DNA of 64,000 nucleotides from Parvibaculum sp036499025 (GCA_036499025.1 DASYEM010000079.1:1-64000), one strand, 5' to 3'. Counted from the stretch's first letter, positions 1-9,729 are shown. Numbers and translations are program-made. The notes: generated from the sequence alone by a model not told the origin.

Positions 1-396
<396 letters not shown>

Positions 397-479
397 TCTC
401 ATTTATCTCTGCTCATTCTCGTGATGAGTTTGAGGAAATGACGAACAAAGACGACCAGATAATCATTCGTATCGCGAAC

Positions 480-625
480 ATGTGCACTTTGCCGGCCTGG
501 TGGTTATTGCGAGGGGCCTGCACCCGATCCCATCTCGAACTCGGCCGTTAAATCCCTCTGCGCCAATGGTACTATGTCTTAAGGCATGGAAGAGTAGGAC
601 GCTGCCAGGCCTGCCAAGTGCACAT
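480..625 (+). other. 5S rRNA precursor processing stem
   Basis: A perfect 10-bp inverted repeat brackets the 5S gene: ATGTGCACTT at 480-489 and AAGTGCACAT at 616-625. In the transcript this would close a long helix around 5S, the type of structure cut during rRNA maturation by RNase III or RNase E. Seen directly; the processing role is inferred. Confidence 0.6.
491..612 (+). rRNA. rrf: 5S ribosomal RNA
   Basis: Complete 5S rRNA about 95 nt after the 23S end. It has the family landmarks CCTGCACCCGATCCCATCTC, GAACTCGGCCGTTAAA and CGCCAATGGTACT, and its ends pair (GCCTGG near 495, CCAGGC near 605). Exact ends are uncertain by a few bases. Confidence 0.95.
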
Positions 626-733
626 CATTCAAGATCCCTTCTTCACGACGAACCTTTTCGCGAGAGCCTCACACATCATCGATCCTTGTGTCCGGCCTTC
701 GCGCTGAGGCGCTAGACTGTTTTGAGAAATTGA

Positions 734-811
<78 letters not shown>

Positions 812-815
812 ATAC

Positions 816-847
816 AAAACCCGCCTCATTCGTGAGGCGGGTTTTTT
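816..847 (+). terminator. Rho-independent terminator of the rRNA operon
   Basis: A 13-bp perfect stem (816-828 with 833-845) around a TTCG tetraloop, ending in a six-T run. It lies directly after the tRNA-fMet gene and should end the rrn transcript. Confidence 0.93.
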
Positions 848-1635
848 GTGTCTTGAGCTCGGAGGCGAATTCCGGCGGCCGCCCGCGATCGAACCCTCGA
901 GATCACGCGATATATCAAGTATCGGCAGCCGACTACTTGTTATCGGAATTAAGAGGCAAGGAACCGGCAGCGTTCGCCGGCTTTTATTCGGATCTACTTG
1001 TCGCCGTCCGGGGGCCACGTTCCCGAGGCGGAAGGCGAGGCTTCCTCTCCAATACTTGCCTTCATCCTCTTTTCTCTCCATAACTTATCGGTGAAGAGGC
1101 GCCCGGCGGTGTCGTCGCCGTCTTATTCTCAAAGCCCGGCTGGGAACAGGCTCTCGGGGGCTCGATGTACACATAGTTCTTTTGCTCTAAAACGAGGTGC
1201 GTATCAAAACGACACGCGCGAGCCTCGCAAGCAGAAGCAAAAATGGCACAATGCGCGACTCTTAGTCGCCCCCCGATTTCTCTGAATCCGCCATGCCGAT
1301 TACCGCCTCATTTTGGGTCGCGGAACGCGCAGGCAATCCTATCCTGAAATTACCGTAGCGTTTGCGTCCCTTTTTCAGGCGACTGAGACGTGTGAGCAAA
1401 TTTACGACTCGCCGGGCGTGTCAAGTGCCGAAGTATTCAACCAGCCAATATCGTCCCATATCAACGCTTACTGTCCCAATCCCGCGCGCCAAGAATAGAA
1501 CTCCCTTGCGACTCATGTTTTTCCAGCGCTATTAGCGTCGGAAGACTTTGCATTTGTACCCGCAGACATGCGCGCATGACGGCACATCCCTTGCTCCCAT
1601 GGGGGCTGAACAGTTGTGTCAGAAGGAGTTACCCC
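848..1635. other. gene-poor spacer between the rRNA operon and the tps locus
   Basis: About 790 bases with no convincing gene. Open frames here are short and overlapping, and none has both a ribosome-binding site and a recognisable product. Composition seems less GC-rich and less codon-structured than the flanking genes. It presumably holds the tps promoter, but I could not pick a convincing -35/-10 pair. An in-frame ATG at 1576 could extend the exoprotein upstream, but it has no good ribosome-binding site. Confidence 0.6.
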
Positions 1636-4600
1636 TTGTCGTATCTGAATAAGAAAAGCGCCGCGAAAACGGTAAAGACGGCGTTGCGCACGTCGGTGAG
1701 CTACGCGGCCATGAGCTGCATGCTGGTCCAGCCGGTCTTCGCCGCGGGCGCGTTGCCGAGCGGCGGTCAGGTCGTTGCCGGCGATGTCGCGATCACCGCG
1801 CCGTCGGCAAACGAGGTGCTGGTCAGCCAGTCGTCGGGCAAGGGCATCGTCAACTGGACGGACTTCTCCATCGGCCAGGGCAATTCTGTTCAGTTCAACA
1901 ACGGCAGCGGCGCCACGCTTAACCGCGTCACGGGCCCGACGGTCTCCTCGATCGACGGTCGCCTGTCGGCAACCGGCAGCGTCTTCCTGATCAACGCCAA
2001 CGGCGTCATCGTTGGTTCGAGCGGCGTCATCAACACGGGCGGCAGCTTCGTCGCCTCGACGCTCGACACGCTGGACGCGGATTTCCTCGACGGTGGCGAC
2101 ACGACGTTCAAAGGCGCCAGCAAGGCCGCCATCCTCAATTACGGCAAGGTCGGCTCGCTCGGCGGCGACGTGGCGCTAATTGCGTCCAAGGTCGACAATG
2201 AAGGCAGCCTCGAAGCCCAGAACGGCACAGCCGCTCTCGCAGCCGGTTACGAAGTCCTGATGCGCGACGCGACGCTTGCCGACGGCAAGTTCGTCGTCAA
2301 AGTCGGCGGCTCGGACACGGAAGCCCGCAACACCGGCGCCATCAAGGCAGCCGATGCGGAACTCCGCGCCAATGACGGCAACGTCTACGCTCTTTCGGGC
2401 AACCTCGGCGGCTTCGTCCGCGCAGATGGCGTCTCGGCAACCGACGGCCATGTGTTCCTGACGGCTGAAGGCGGCAACGTGACCGTCGACAGCACCGTCG
2501 CCGCGAAAAACGCGGACGGCACCGGCGGCCTCATCGTCGCGACCGGCGATAATGTCGCTCTGAAGGACGGCGCGAAGCTTGTTGCCGATGGCACCACGGG
2601 CGGCACAGTTCTCGTCGGCGGCGACCAGTACGGCAGCAATGATGCGTCGCGCAAGCTGGTCGGCTTCGACGTGGCCAATGCTGGCACGGTGACGGTCGAT
2701 GCGGACGCGGTGATTTCGGCCAATGGCAGCGACGCCGAAGGCGGCAAGATCGTCGTCTGGTCCGACGATTTCACCGATTACAAAGGCTCGCTTAGCACGC
2801 TTGGCGAAGGCACCAAGGGCGGCTTTGCCGAAGTTTCGAGCAAGGGCGTTCTGAATTTCGACGGCGCGGCTCAGACTGGAGAGGACGGCGAGCTGCTGCT
2901 CGACCCGTATAATCTCACGATCGTCGCTGGCTCTGGCGGCAACAACACGGCAAGCAGCAGCGTTTCGACACTTGGTGCGAGTAAACTTCAGGCCTTGCTT
3001 GATGGTACGCATTTGTTCGGCGACGTATATCTTGGCGGCAACAACATAACCGTCAGCACAGGCACTGGTGGGACGGCGGGCCAGGGCGACATCACCGTCA
3101 GCTCGGCGGTCAACTGGGCGACGGGCCACGCGCTCACGCTTCAGGCCGCGAACAACATCGCAATCAACGCCACTGTCACTGGCAGCAGCAGTTCCGCAGC
3201 CTTGAATTTGCAGGCGAAGAACTCCATCACCCAGACGGCGGCAATCTCCGTTGCGAGCCTTGACGTTTCGAACAATGGCGGCGCCGTCAACGCCGTGCTG
3301 ACCAATGCCAACAATTCAGTGGGCACGCTCAGCGCGGGCAGCAGCGGCAATCGCGTCGGCTCGCTCGCGTTCACCAACAACAAATCGTTGGCGGTCGGTT
3401 CGGCGGGACTCTTTGGTTTCGGCGCGAGCGGTCTCTATTCAAACGGTGCGGTCAGTCTGACGACATCGGGCGGGTCGAGCGACATCGCGGTCAATGGCGC
3501 GCTGGATACGACAGGTTCGGCAGTCAATCTGTCGGCCGGGCGCAATATTACGATCAACAGCGGACTGGTCGCGAGCGCTGCCGACGTCACATTGACGGCC
3601 GGCACGAACGGCGGCAATTCTTCGATCTCGGACGGCACGTCGGGCACCATTACAGCCGATAAGCTCGCGCTTCTCGGCGGCTCGAAAGTCGCGGCGACGA
3701 TTGACAATCAGGCTCTCTTCGTCGGCGCCACAACAAATGTGGGTACGCTGGCGGCGAATGTCGGCAGCCTCACTTTTTACAATGGCAAGGCGCTGACGGT
3801 CGGCACCGTTGGTGCAACCAACGGCGTCACCGCAACGGGCGATGTGTCGCTCAACCTCACCGAAAACGGCGACGCGCTGGCGTTTAATCAGGCTCTTACG
3901 ACCTCGGGTGATGTGAGCATCGCAACAAATGGCGCTGTTACGCAGAGCGCCTCGGGCATCATCACGGCGGACGCCCTCAGCTTTGCGAATGAAGGCGTTC
4001 TGGGCACGGCTCCTTCCGTCGCGCTGACAGCGGACAACCAGGTCAACTCGATCAGCGCCGGGAACGTCCTGGCGCCTGTGGGCAATTTCAGCTTCACCAA
4101 CGCCAAGAGCCTCAAGGTCGATAGCGCAGGTATCCATTCAAGCGGCGCAGTGACTGTTTACGCCAAAGGCGAAGGTAGCGACGTCACACTGGCATCCGCA
4201 GGCGCAAACTCGTCCACCGACGGCATCAGTACATCTTTGAATGACGACGTTACGGCGATCACGGTCGCGGCGGACGGCAACTTCATCAACAATGCCGGTT
4301 CGAACGCCTTGCAGACGGGTGGCGTCTTTGTCCACAACGCCCGCTGGCTGGTTTACGCCAGCAACTCTGCCGGCAACACGTTTGGTGGCCTCGATAGCGG
4401 CAACCAGGCGATCTGGGGCACGTCTTATCCTGACTCGGTCAGCGCGACGGGCAATCGCTACGTCTTCGCGAACGATACCGCGACGACGACGCTTGCTGTG
4501 ACGCTGGACGGCGCGACCAAGGTCTATGGTTCGGGTGTCGATCTCGCCGATTTCGTTACGGACGCCACTCTGAGCTACACCGGGCACGCCGCCGTCGCCA

Positions 4601-6666
4601 ATGCCTATAAGGGCGACGACGCGACCTCGACAAACGTTGCAGCGGGCGATCTCGACCTCACATCGGACGGCACGCCCGCGACGGCGAATGTCGGGCTCTA
4701 TGATGTTGTCGCCGCCTATAGCGGCTACGACACGACCGTCACCAACGGCCTTGCGGTTACGAAAAAGGGCCTGACGGTCACGGCGAATGACGACAGCAAG
4801 ACCTATGACGGTCTCGCCTATCATGGCGGAAACGGTGTCAGCTATGACGGCCTGGTCAACGGAGACACCTCTGTCGATGGGACTGTGGTCTATGGCGGCT
4901 CGGCGCAAGGCGCGAAAAACGCCGGCGGCTATACGATCAGCGCGTCGGGTCTCACCTCGGGCAACTACGACATCAGCTATGTCGTGGGCACGCTGAACGT
5001 CGGCAAGGCTGTTCTGACGGTGACGGCAGACGACAAGTCGAGGACCTACGGCGACAACAATCCGAGCCTGACGGTCAGCTATTCGGGCTTCGTCCACGGC
5101 GAAAACAAGAACGTCATCGATACGAAAGCGACGGCGTCAACCGATGCCACGAAGAACTCGGACGTCGGCAATTATGACATCGTCGCCGCCAACGCCGCCG
5201 ACAACAACTACAGCTTCGTTTACGTCAACGGCACGTTGAAGGTGAACAAGGCGACGTTGATCGTGACGGCGGATAGCGGGTCCATGACCTATGGTGACAA
5301 TACTCCGAGCCTCGGTGCCAGCTACTATGGCTTCAAGCTTGGGCAGAACGCTTCGGTCATCGACACGGGCGCGACGACCACGACCAACGCCACCAAGACC
5401 TCGAACGCCGGTTTCTACGGAACCAACGCTTCCGGCGCGTCGGATAACAACTACAGCTTCGTCTATGTCCCCGGCGTGTTCGTCGTGAACAAGGCGGTGC
5501 TGACGGTGACGGCCGACGATCTGACGAAGATCTATGGCGACGCGAACCCGACGCTGACGGCAACTTATGACGGGTTCAAGAACGGTGATGACGCCGGCGA
5601 TCTCGATATCGCGCCGACGCTGACGACGAAGGCCAAGACGAACTCAAATGTCGGCGATTACGCGATTACCGCCAACTCGCTCTTTGGCATCATCGGTCTC
5701 GACAACAACTACACCTTCAACTTCAACCCCGGCACGCTGACGGTGAACCCGGCAACGCTGACGGTCGCCGCCAACGAGCAGACCAAAGTCTACGGTCAGG
5801 ACGATCCGACGCTCGGTTACAGCGTCACGGGCTACAAGCTAGGTCAGGGTTCGTCGGTTCTGTCCGGTGGTCTTGATCGCGTCGAAGGCCAGAATGTCGG
5901 CAACTACGCCATCAATCAGGGCACGCTTGCCTCCAACAGCAACTACACGATCGCCTTCACCGGCAATACGCTCCACATCACGCCGGCGACGCTGACTGTG
6001 GCTGCCAACGGCCAGACGAAGGTCTATGGCGATCTGGATCCGACGCTCGGCTACTCGGTTGACGGTTACCAGTATTCGGATAACAGCTCGGTCTTCACGG
6101 GCGGTCTCGACCGCACAGCCGGCCGGAACGTCGGCAACTACGCCATCAACCTCGGCACGCTCGCAGCCGGCGGCAACTACACGATCGCCTACACGGGGAA
6201 CACGCTCTCGATCACCCCGCGTTCGATCACGGTGACCGCCGACAATCTCGCCAAGCTGCTCGGTAGCCTCGACCCGGCTCTGACCTGGAAGATCACCGAC
6301 GGCAACCTCGTCTATGACGACAGCATCACCGGCTCGCTGACGCGCGATGGCGGCGAGTTGCCCGGCGACTATGCGATCACCCAGGGTGACGTTGCGGCAA
6401 GCTCCAACTACACGCTCACCTTCGTGAACGGCGCTCTGACGATCAACCCGCTGACCCAGCCGGCTGGTCCGAATACCGTCCCCGGAAACGACTCCGATAC
6501 CCCCGGTGGCGAGACGCCCCAGGGCGGCCAGGCTGGAAACGGCCCGGACGGCAGCGAAACGACAGGCAGCATCAATGACAAGTGCGACGTCAACGGTGAT
6601 TGCGTGAATACGCCTTATCCGACGAATACGAATCCCGCCAACGGTATTCAGTTCGTCTCCAACTAA
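1636..6666 (+). CDS. two-partner secretion exoprotein (TpsA), filamentous-haemagglutinin type with MBG repeats
   Basis: A predicted secreted adhesin-like protein of 1,676 residues, exported by the partner transporter encoded next. I start it at TTG 1636 because AGAAGGAG lies 7 nt upstream; the in-frame ATG at 1576 has no such site. A long signal peptide ends near residue 36 (QPVFA). A TPS secretion domain follows at about 40-160 (FNNGSGATLNRVTG, FLINANGVIVGSSGVI), then a long Gly/Ala/Thr/Asn-rich beta-helix-like region. Residues about 950-1610 hold roughly eight MBG/YDG-type units of 80-90 residues, each opening like LTVTADD-x3-TYGD-x2-P. The C-terminal tail has just two cysteines, C1650 and C1656, about 20 residues from the end. 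The target it binds is unknown. Confidence 0.9.
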   Translation: MSYLNKKSAAKTVKTALRTSVSYAAMSCMLVQPVFAAGALPSGGQVVAGDVAITAPSANEVLVSQSSGKGIVNWTDFSIGQGNSVQFNNGSGATLNRVTGPTVSSIDGRLSATGSVFLINANGVIVGSSGVINTGGSFVASTLDTLDADFLDGGDTTFKGASKAAILNYGKVGSLGGDVALIASKVDNEGSLEAQNGTAALAAGYEVLMRDATLADGKFVVKVGGSDTEARNTGAIKAADAELRANDGNVYALSGNLGGFVRADGVSATDGHVFLTAEGGNVTVDSTVAAKNADGTGGLIVATGDNVALKDGAKLVADGTTGGTVLVGGDQYGSNDASRKLVGFDVANAGTVTVDADAVISANGSDAEGGKIVVWSDDFTDYKGSLSTLGEGTKGGFAEVSSKGVLNFDGAAQTGEDGELLLDPYNLTIVAGSGGNNTASSSVSTLGASKLQALLDGTHLFGDVYLGGNNITVSTGTGGTAGQGDITVSSAVNWATGHALTLQAANNIAINATVTGSSSSAALNLQAKNSITQTAAISVASLDVSNNGGAVNAVLTNANNSVGTLSAGSSGNRVGSLAFTNNKSLAVGSAGLFGFGASGLYSNGAVSLTTSGGSSDIAVNGALDTTGSAVNLSAGRNITINSGLVASAADVTLTAGTNGGNSSISDGTSGTITADKLALLGGSKVAATIDNQALFVGATTNVGTLAANVGSLTFYNGKALTVGTVGATNGVTATGDVSLNLTENGDALAFNQALTTSGDVSIATNGAVTQSASGIITADALSFANEGVLGTAPSVALTADNQVNSISAGNVLAPVGNFSFTNAKSLKVDSAGIHSSGAVTVYAKGEGSDVTLASAGANSSTDGISTSLNDDVTAITVAADGNFINNAGSNALQTGGVFVHNARWLVYASNSAGNTFGGLDSGNQAIWGTSYPDSVSATGNRYVFANDTATTTLAVTLDGATKVYGSGVDLADFVTDATLSYTGHAAVANAYKGDDATSTNVAAGDLDLTSDGTPATANVGLYDVVAAYSGYDTTVTNGLAVTKKGLTVTANDDSKTYDGLAYHGGNGVSYDGLVNGDTSVDGTVVYGGSAQGAKNAGGYTISASGLTSGNYDISYVVGTLNVGKAVLTVTADDKSRTYGDNNPSLTVSYSGFVHGENKNVIDTKATASTDATKNSDVGNYDIVAANAADNNYSFVYVNGTLKVNKATLIVTADSGSMTYGDNTPSLGASYYGFKLGQNASVIDTGATTTTNATKTSNAGFYGTNASGASDNNYSFVYVPGVFVVNKAVLTVTADDLTKIYGDANPTLTATYDGFKNGDDAGDLDIAPTLTTKAKTNSNVGDYAITANSLFGIIGLDNNYTFNFNPGTLTVNPATLTVAANEQTKVYGQDDPTLGYSVTGYKLGQGSSVLSGGLDRVEGQNVGNYAINQGTLASNSNYTIAFTGNTLHITPATLTVAANGQTKVYGDLDPTLGYSVDGYQYSDNSSVFTGGLDRTAGRNVGNYAINLGTLAAGGNYTIAYTGNTLSITPRSITVTADNLAKLLGSLDPALTWKITDGNLVYDDSITGSLTRDGGELPGDYAITQGDVAASSNYTLTFVNGALTINPLTQPAGPNTVPGNDSDTPGGETPQGGQAGNGPDGSETTGSINDKCDVNGDCVNTPYPTNTNPANGIQFVSN
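4490..6460 (+). repeat. tandem MBG/YDG-type domain repeats inside the exoprotein gene
   Basis: About eight coding repeats of roughly 240-270 bp begin near 4494, 4763, 5017, 5257, 5500, 5758, 5996 and 6224. Each encodes the core (L/I)xVTA-x6-(T/V)YG-x3-P followed by an Asn-Tyr step and a GTLxV ending. The units at 5758 and 5996 are nearly identical (VAANxQTKVYG...PTLGYSV), suggesting recent duplication, and the last (6224) has diverged (KLLGSLDPALTW). In-frame repeats like these can change number by recombination. Confidence 0.85.
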
Positions 6667-6682
6667 TCCAGTTGGTTAGCGG

Positions 6683-6710
6683 CCCGGACCGGGGTATATC
6701 CCGGTCCGGG
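6683..6710 (+). promoter_or_regulatory. strong hairpin between tpsA and tpsB
   Basis: A perfect 11-bp GC-rich stem (6683-6693 with 6700-6710) around GTATAT, followed by the pyrimidine stretch TCCTTTCTTC. It sits in the 78-nt gap between the exoprotein and transporter genes. It may act as a partial terminator or an RNA-end protector that sets the ratio of the two products; the T tract is too broken to call a full terminator. Confidence 0.6.
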
Positions 6711-6744
6711 TCCTTTCTTCATTCCCAGGGGCGATCGATACATA

Positions 6745-8502
6745 ATGACAAACAAGAATGTGGTAGCGGCAGCCGCCGTGCTGGCTTTGCTGATGGCTGG
6801 ACAAGCTCACGCCGCCCCGCCGCCTCCGGCGGCTGCGTCCGTGCCGGAACGAAACCTCCCGCCGGCGCTTGAACGTCAGGGACCCGCCAATGTGGTTCCG
6901 CCGAATGCTTTGCCGCAGGCTCTCGATACCAAGCCGCTCGGGCCCAATCTGACCGCGCTTGTCGTGCTTGGATCCAAGGACGAGATCACCAAGACGACCG
7001 CCAAGGGCGTCGATACGAGCCGCGTTCCGACGCTCAACGATACGAACGCCCAGGCCCAGTTGCAGCCCTATCTCGGTCAGCCTCTGACGCGCCGCCTGAT
7101 CGGCGAAGTCGAAGCGACCATCGCGCGCATCTATCGCGAGAAGGGTCTTCCCTTTGTCGCCGTGATGACGCCGCCGCAGGAAATCAGCCAGGGACAGGTT
7201 CAGTTCCGCGTTGTCGAATTCAAGGTCGGCAAGATCAAGGCGACGGGCAATACGCGAGGACCGTCTGATTTTTATACCGGCCGCGTTCGCGTCACGCCGG
7301 GCGAGCCGGTGCGCAGCAACGATCTCGCCGAGGATCTCGACTGGTTGAACCGCAGCTCTTTCCATCAGGCCGAGGCGGTTTTCTCGCCGGGTGTCAATTC
7401 GGGCGAAACAGACCTCAATCTGCGCGTTTCTGAATCCAAACCCTGGCGCGTCTATGCCGGCTATGCCAACTCCGGTGCGCCGTCGACGAGCCGCGACCGC
7501 TATTTCGCGGGCGCCGTCATCGGCGACATCATCGTCCCGGACTCCTACTTTTCCTATCAGGTCACGGGCAGCCGCGATTTCTGGTACGATCAGGGCGAGA
7601 TTTTCAACGATGCGCGCCATCCGCAATATGTGAGCAACGCGGCGCGTCTGGCCTTGCCGGTCGGTCCGCGTCAGCAGATCGAGTTCACCTTCAGCGCCGT
7701 CGAAAGCAATCGGTCGATTTCGGTTTTCGATCTGCGCCAGCGCACGCTTGAAGGTTCGGTCGCCTACCGCACCGCGGCCTCGAACTACTTCAAGACGCTC
7801 ACCGGCGATCTCTATGGCGGCGTCGAGTATGCGCATCAGAACAGCGACACCTATTTCGGCCCCTTTACCGCCTTCGCGGCGGCGGCCGACGTCTATCAGG
7901 TGTTCGGCGGCTGGTCGGGCGTGTTCGACAGCGTCGCAGGCCACACCGAGCTCGATGCCGCGCTGCATGTGAGCCCCGGCAGCGTCACGAACAACAATGA
8001 ATCGAGCGACTTCGTCAATTACTCGGCTGGCCGCGTCAAGAATGCGCGTTACAGCTATATCGATACCAATGTAACGCACAGCCTGCCGCTCGCTTACGGC
8101 CTGACCTTCGTCACCACCATCGAAGGCCGTCTGGCCAGCGGTCCGCTGCCGGAATCGCAGCAGCTGGGCGTCACGGCCATGCGTGGCTATACGTCCGACG
8201 ACGGCAGCTTCGACTATGGCATCACCTCGCGCAACGAGCTGCATCTGCCATCGACAAACCTGCTCGGCCGCTTCTCGGGCCTTCAGGATCAGCTCTCGCC
8301 TTATGCGTTCGTCGATATCGGTTATGTGCGCGACAAGGCTTTCAAGTCGAGCGAGACGCCGATCTCCGCTGGCGTCGGCGCGAACTACAATCTCAACGGT
8401 ACGCTCTCCACGACGCTCGACACGAGCTACGCCTTGCGCGATGTCGGTCTTACGGAACGTGGCGACTGGCAGCTCACGGCGCGTGTGTCGGTAGCTTACT
8501 GA
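6745..8502 (+). CDS. two-partner secretion outer-membrane transporter (TpsB, FhaC/ShlB family)
   Basis: A predicted 16-stranded Omp85-superfamily barrel that moves the preceding exoprotein across the outer membrane. It has 585 residues, normal for the family. The signal peptide ends near residue 23 (MAGQAHA) and a Pro/Ala-rich linker follows. POTRA-like sequence occupies about 105-260 (GEVEATIARIYREKGLPFVAV, NDLAEDLDWLNRSSF), and the barrel fills the rest. The conserved MRGY at 479-482, in the loop-6 region (SQQLGVTAMRGYTSDDG), matches the VRGY motif of FhaC. Adjacent and co-directional with its substrate gene, so substrate assignment is strong. Confidence 0.92.
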   Translation: MTNKNVVAAAAVLALLMAGQAHAAPPPPAAASVPERNLPPALERQGPANVVPPNALPQALDTKPLGPNLTALVVLGSKDEITKTTAKGVDTSRVPTLNDTNAQAQLQPYLGQPLTRRLIGEVEATIARIYREKGLPFVAVMTPPQEISQGQVQFRVVEFKVGKIKATGNTRGPSDFYTGRVRVTPGEPVRSNDLAEDLDWLNRSSFHQAEAVFSPGVNSGETDLNLRVSESKPWRVYAGYANSGAPSTSRDRYFAGAVIGDIIVPDSYFSYQVTGSRDFWYDQGEIFNDARHPQYVSNAARLALPVGPRQQIEFTFSAVESNRSISVFDLRQRTLEGSVAYRTAASNYFKTLTGDLYGGVEYAHQNSDTYFGPFTAFAAAADVYQVFGGWSGVFDSVAGHTELDAALHVSPGSVTNNNESSDFVNYSAGRVKNARYSYIDTNVTHSLPLAYGLTFVTTIEGRLASGPLPESQQLGVTAMRGYTSDDGSFDYGITSRNELHLPSTNLLGRFSGLQDQLSPYAFVDIGYVRDKAFKSSETPISAGVGANYNLNGTLSTTLDTSYALRDVGLTERGDWQLTARVSVAY

Positions 8503-8532
8503 TCGCGCCTGAAGGCTCCGTCGCAGATACAG

Positions 8533-8563
8533 AAAAACCCGTCTCGTGAGAGACGGGTTTTTT
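8533..8563 (+). terminator. Rho-independent terminator after tpsB
   Basis: AAAACCCGTCTC and its complement close a GTGA loop and run into six T residues. It lies 31 nt after the transporter stop codon. The A-rich 5' arm means it could also serve the convergent Rieske gene. Confidence 0.92.
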
Positions 8564-8582
8564 ATTGCCCGGGGTTTCCTGA

Positions 8583-9635
8583 TTACGCGCGGCGGGCACG
8601 CTCATGCGCCGCCATCACCATGTTCTGAAACTGGATGACGCCGCCCTCATGCACCGTGGACAGGCGCCCCCGGTCATAGATGCCTGCCTGAAGATTGGCC
8701 TGCACGCCGTTGCAGATGGCGATATCTTCTTTGGCGACCATGTAGGCCCACTCGATCAGTTCGTCGCGTTCCTTGTCTTTCGACGGGTCGATCTCGTTGA
8801 AGAGATAGCGATAGGTGAGGCGCATTTTCGTCGGGCCCAGAGGCTCGACCTGCCCGATATTCATGCCCCAGTTGTACATGTTGAAAAACAGGCCGGGGAA
8901 ACGCCAGACCCAGAGCCCGTCCGTTTTGCCACCGTCGCGCGCATCGACCGAATGGCTTTGCAGCGTGTCGCCGATGGTGTCGATGCGATAGGTCTGCATG
9001 TCGATGGCGTTGTTCAGGCCCGGATGGATCGTCGGGATGTGCCAGGCTTCGGCGTAGTTGTCGCAATAGGTTTTCCAGTTGATGTCAGCCTCGACCGAAA
9101 ACTGATGGCCGAGATGCATTTTCTCGATGGGATGGCGCAATGCGGCGTCGGCGAGATCGCGCAGCCACGTCGAGACGGAGACGGCATTCACGTCGAGATT
9201 GACGAAGACGAAACCGCGCCAGATTTCGCAGCGCGCCGGGAAGAGACCGTATTCGCTTTTGTCGAAATCCATCGTCGGCGCACCGCGCAGATTGCCTTGG
9301 AAATCATAAAGCCAGCGGTGATAGGGGCAGGAGATGCGATCGACGTGACCGGCGCATTCCTGCACCAGCGGCGCGGCGCGGTGGCGGCAGATATTGTGAA
9401 AGGCGCGCACTTCGCCATCCTTGCCTTTGATCGCGAAGACGGGAAGGCCCGCGATGGAGGCCGAAACGTAATCGCCCTCCTTCACGAATTGCGATGCCAT
9501 GCCGATGAGCACCCAGCTCTTCGCCCAGATTTCCTTGCGCTCGATCGCCCAGGCTTCGGGTTGCCAGTACCAGCTGGCGGGCAGAGTTTCCGGGTTCGAT
9601 GCGCCGGTTTGCGGCAGAGATTCCACGATGCTCAT
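8583..9635 (-). CDS. Rieske non-heme iron oxygenase, alpha subunit (CntA/GbcA-like)
   Basis: A ring-hydroxylating-type oxygenase of 350 residues that would use O2 and electrons from a separate reductase. The start at 9635 is chosen because GGGAGG lies 9 nt upstream; a longer frame to 9662 would swallow that site. The Rieske cluster ligands are C83-x-H85 and C103-x2-H106. The catalytic iron site is NYAEAWH-x4-H (H199, H204) with a C-terminal Asp in KEDIAIC. The bridging residue is Glu196 instead of the usual Asp, as in carnitine and related quaternary-amine oxygenases. No reductase gene is nearby. A 16-bp inverted repeat (9708-9723) lies 72 nt upstream. The substrate is unproven. Confidence 0.88.
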   Translation of the reverse strand: MSIVESLPQTGASNPETLPASWYWQPEAWAIERKEIWAKSWVLIGMASQFVKEGDYVSASIAGLPVFAIKGKDGEVRAFHNICRHRAAPLVQECAGHVDRISCPYHRWLYDFQGNLRGAPTMDFDKSEYGLFPARCEIWRGFVFVNLDVNAVSVSTWLRDLADAALRHPIEKMHLGHQFSVEADINWKTYCDNYAEAWHIPTIHPGLNNAIDMQTYRIDTIGDTLQSHSVDARDGGKTDGLWVWRFPGLFFNMYNWGMNIGQVEPLGPTKMRLTYRYLFNEIDPSKDKERDELIEWAYMVAKEDIAICNGVQANLQAGIYDRGRLSTVHEGGVIQFQNMVMAAHERARRA

Positions 9636-9707
9636 TGTCGATAGCCTCCCGATGCGCGGCAAAGATGAATGCGAGGAGAGGCTAAAGGCGCCGGCATGGC
9701 GGGGGTA

Positions 9708-9723
9708 TGCCCTAGATAGGACA
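9708..9723. promoter_or_regulatory. 6-4-6 inverted repeat, candidate LuxR operator copy 1
   Basis: TGCCCT-AGAT-AGGACA: five of six half-site positions are symmetric. It lies between the regulator stop and the Rieske start, 72 nt from that start codon. It matches copies at 10806, 13953 and 21464 in layout. Confidence 0.6.
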
Positions 9724-9729
9724 GGAATT

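Noticed and set aside
4490..6460. Regularly spaced repeats resembling an array
   Set aside because: Units are about 240-270 bp, in frame and coding for MBG domains. They are not CRISPR repeats; no CRISPR array was seen anywhere in the window.
6676..8244. A 522-residue minus-strand reading frame
   Set aside because: It is antisense to the TpsB transporter, whose motifs and neighbour gene are convincing. The antisense product resembles no protein.
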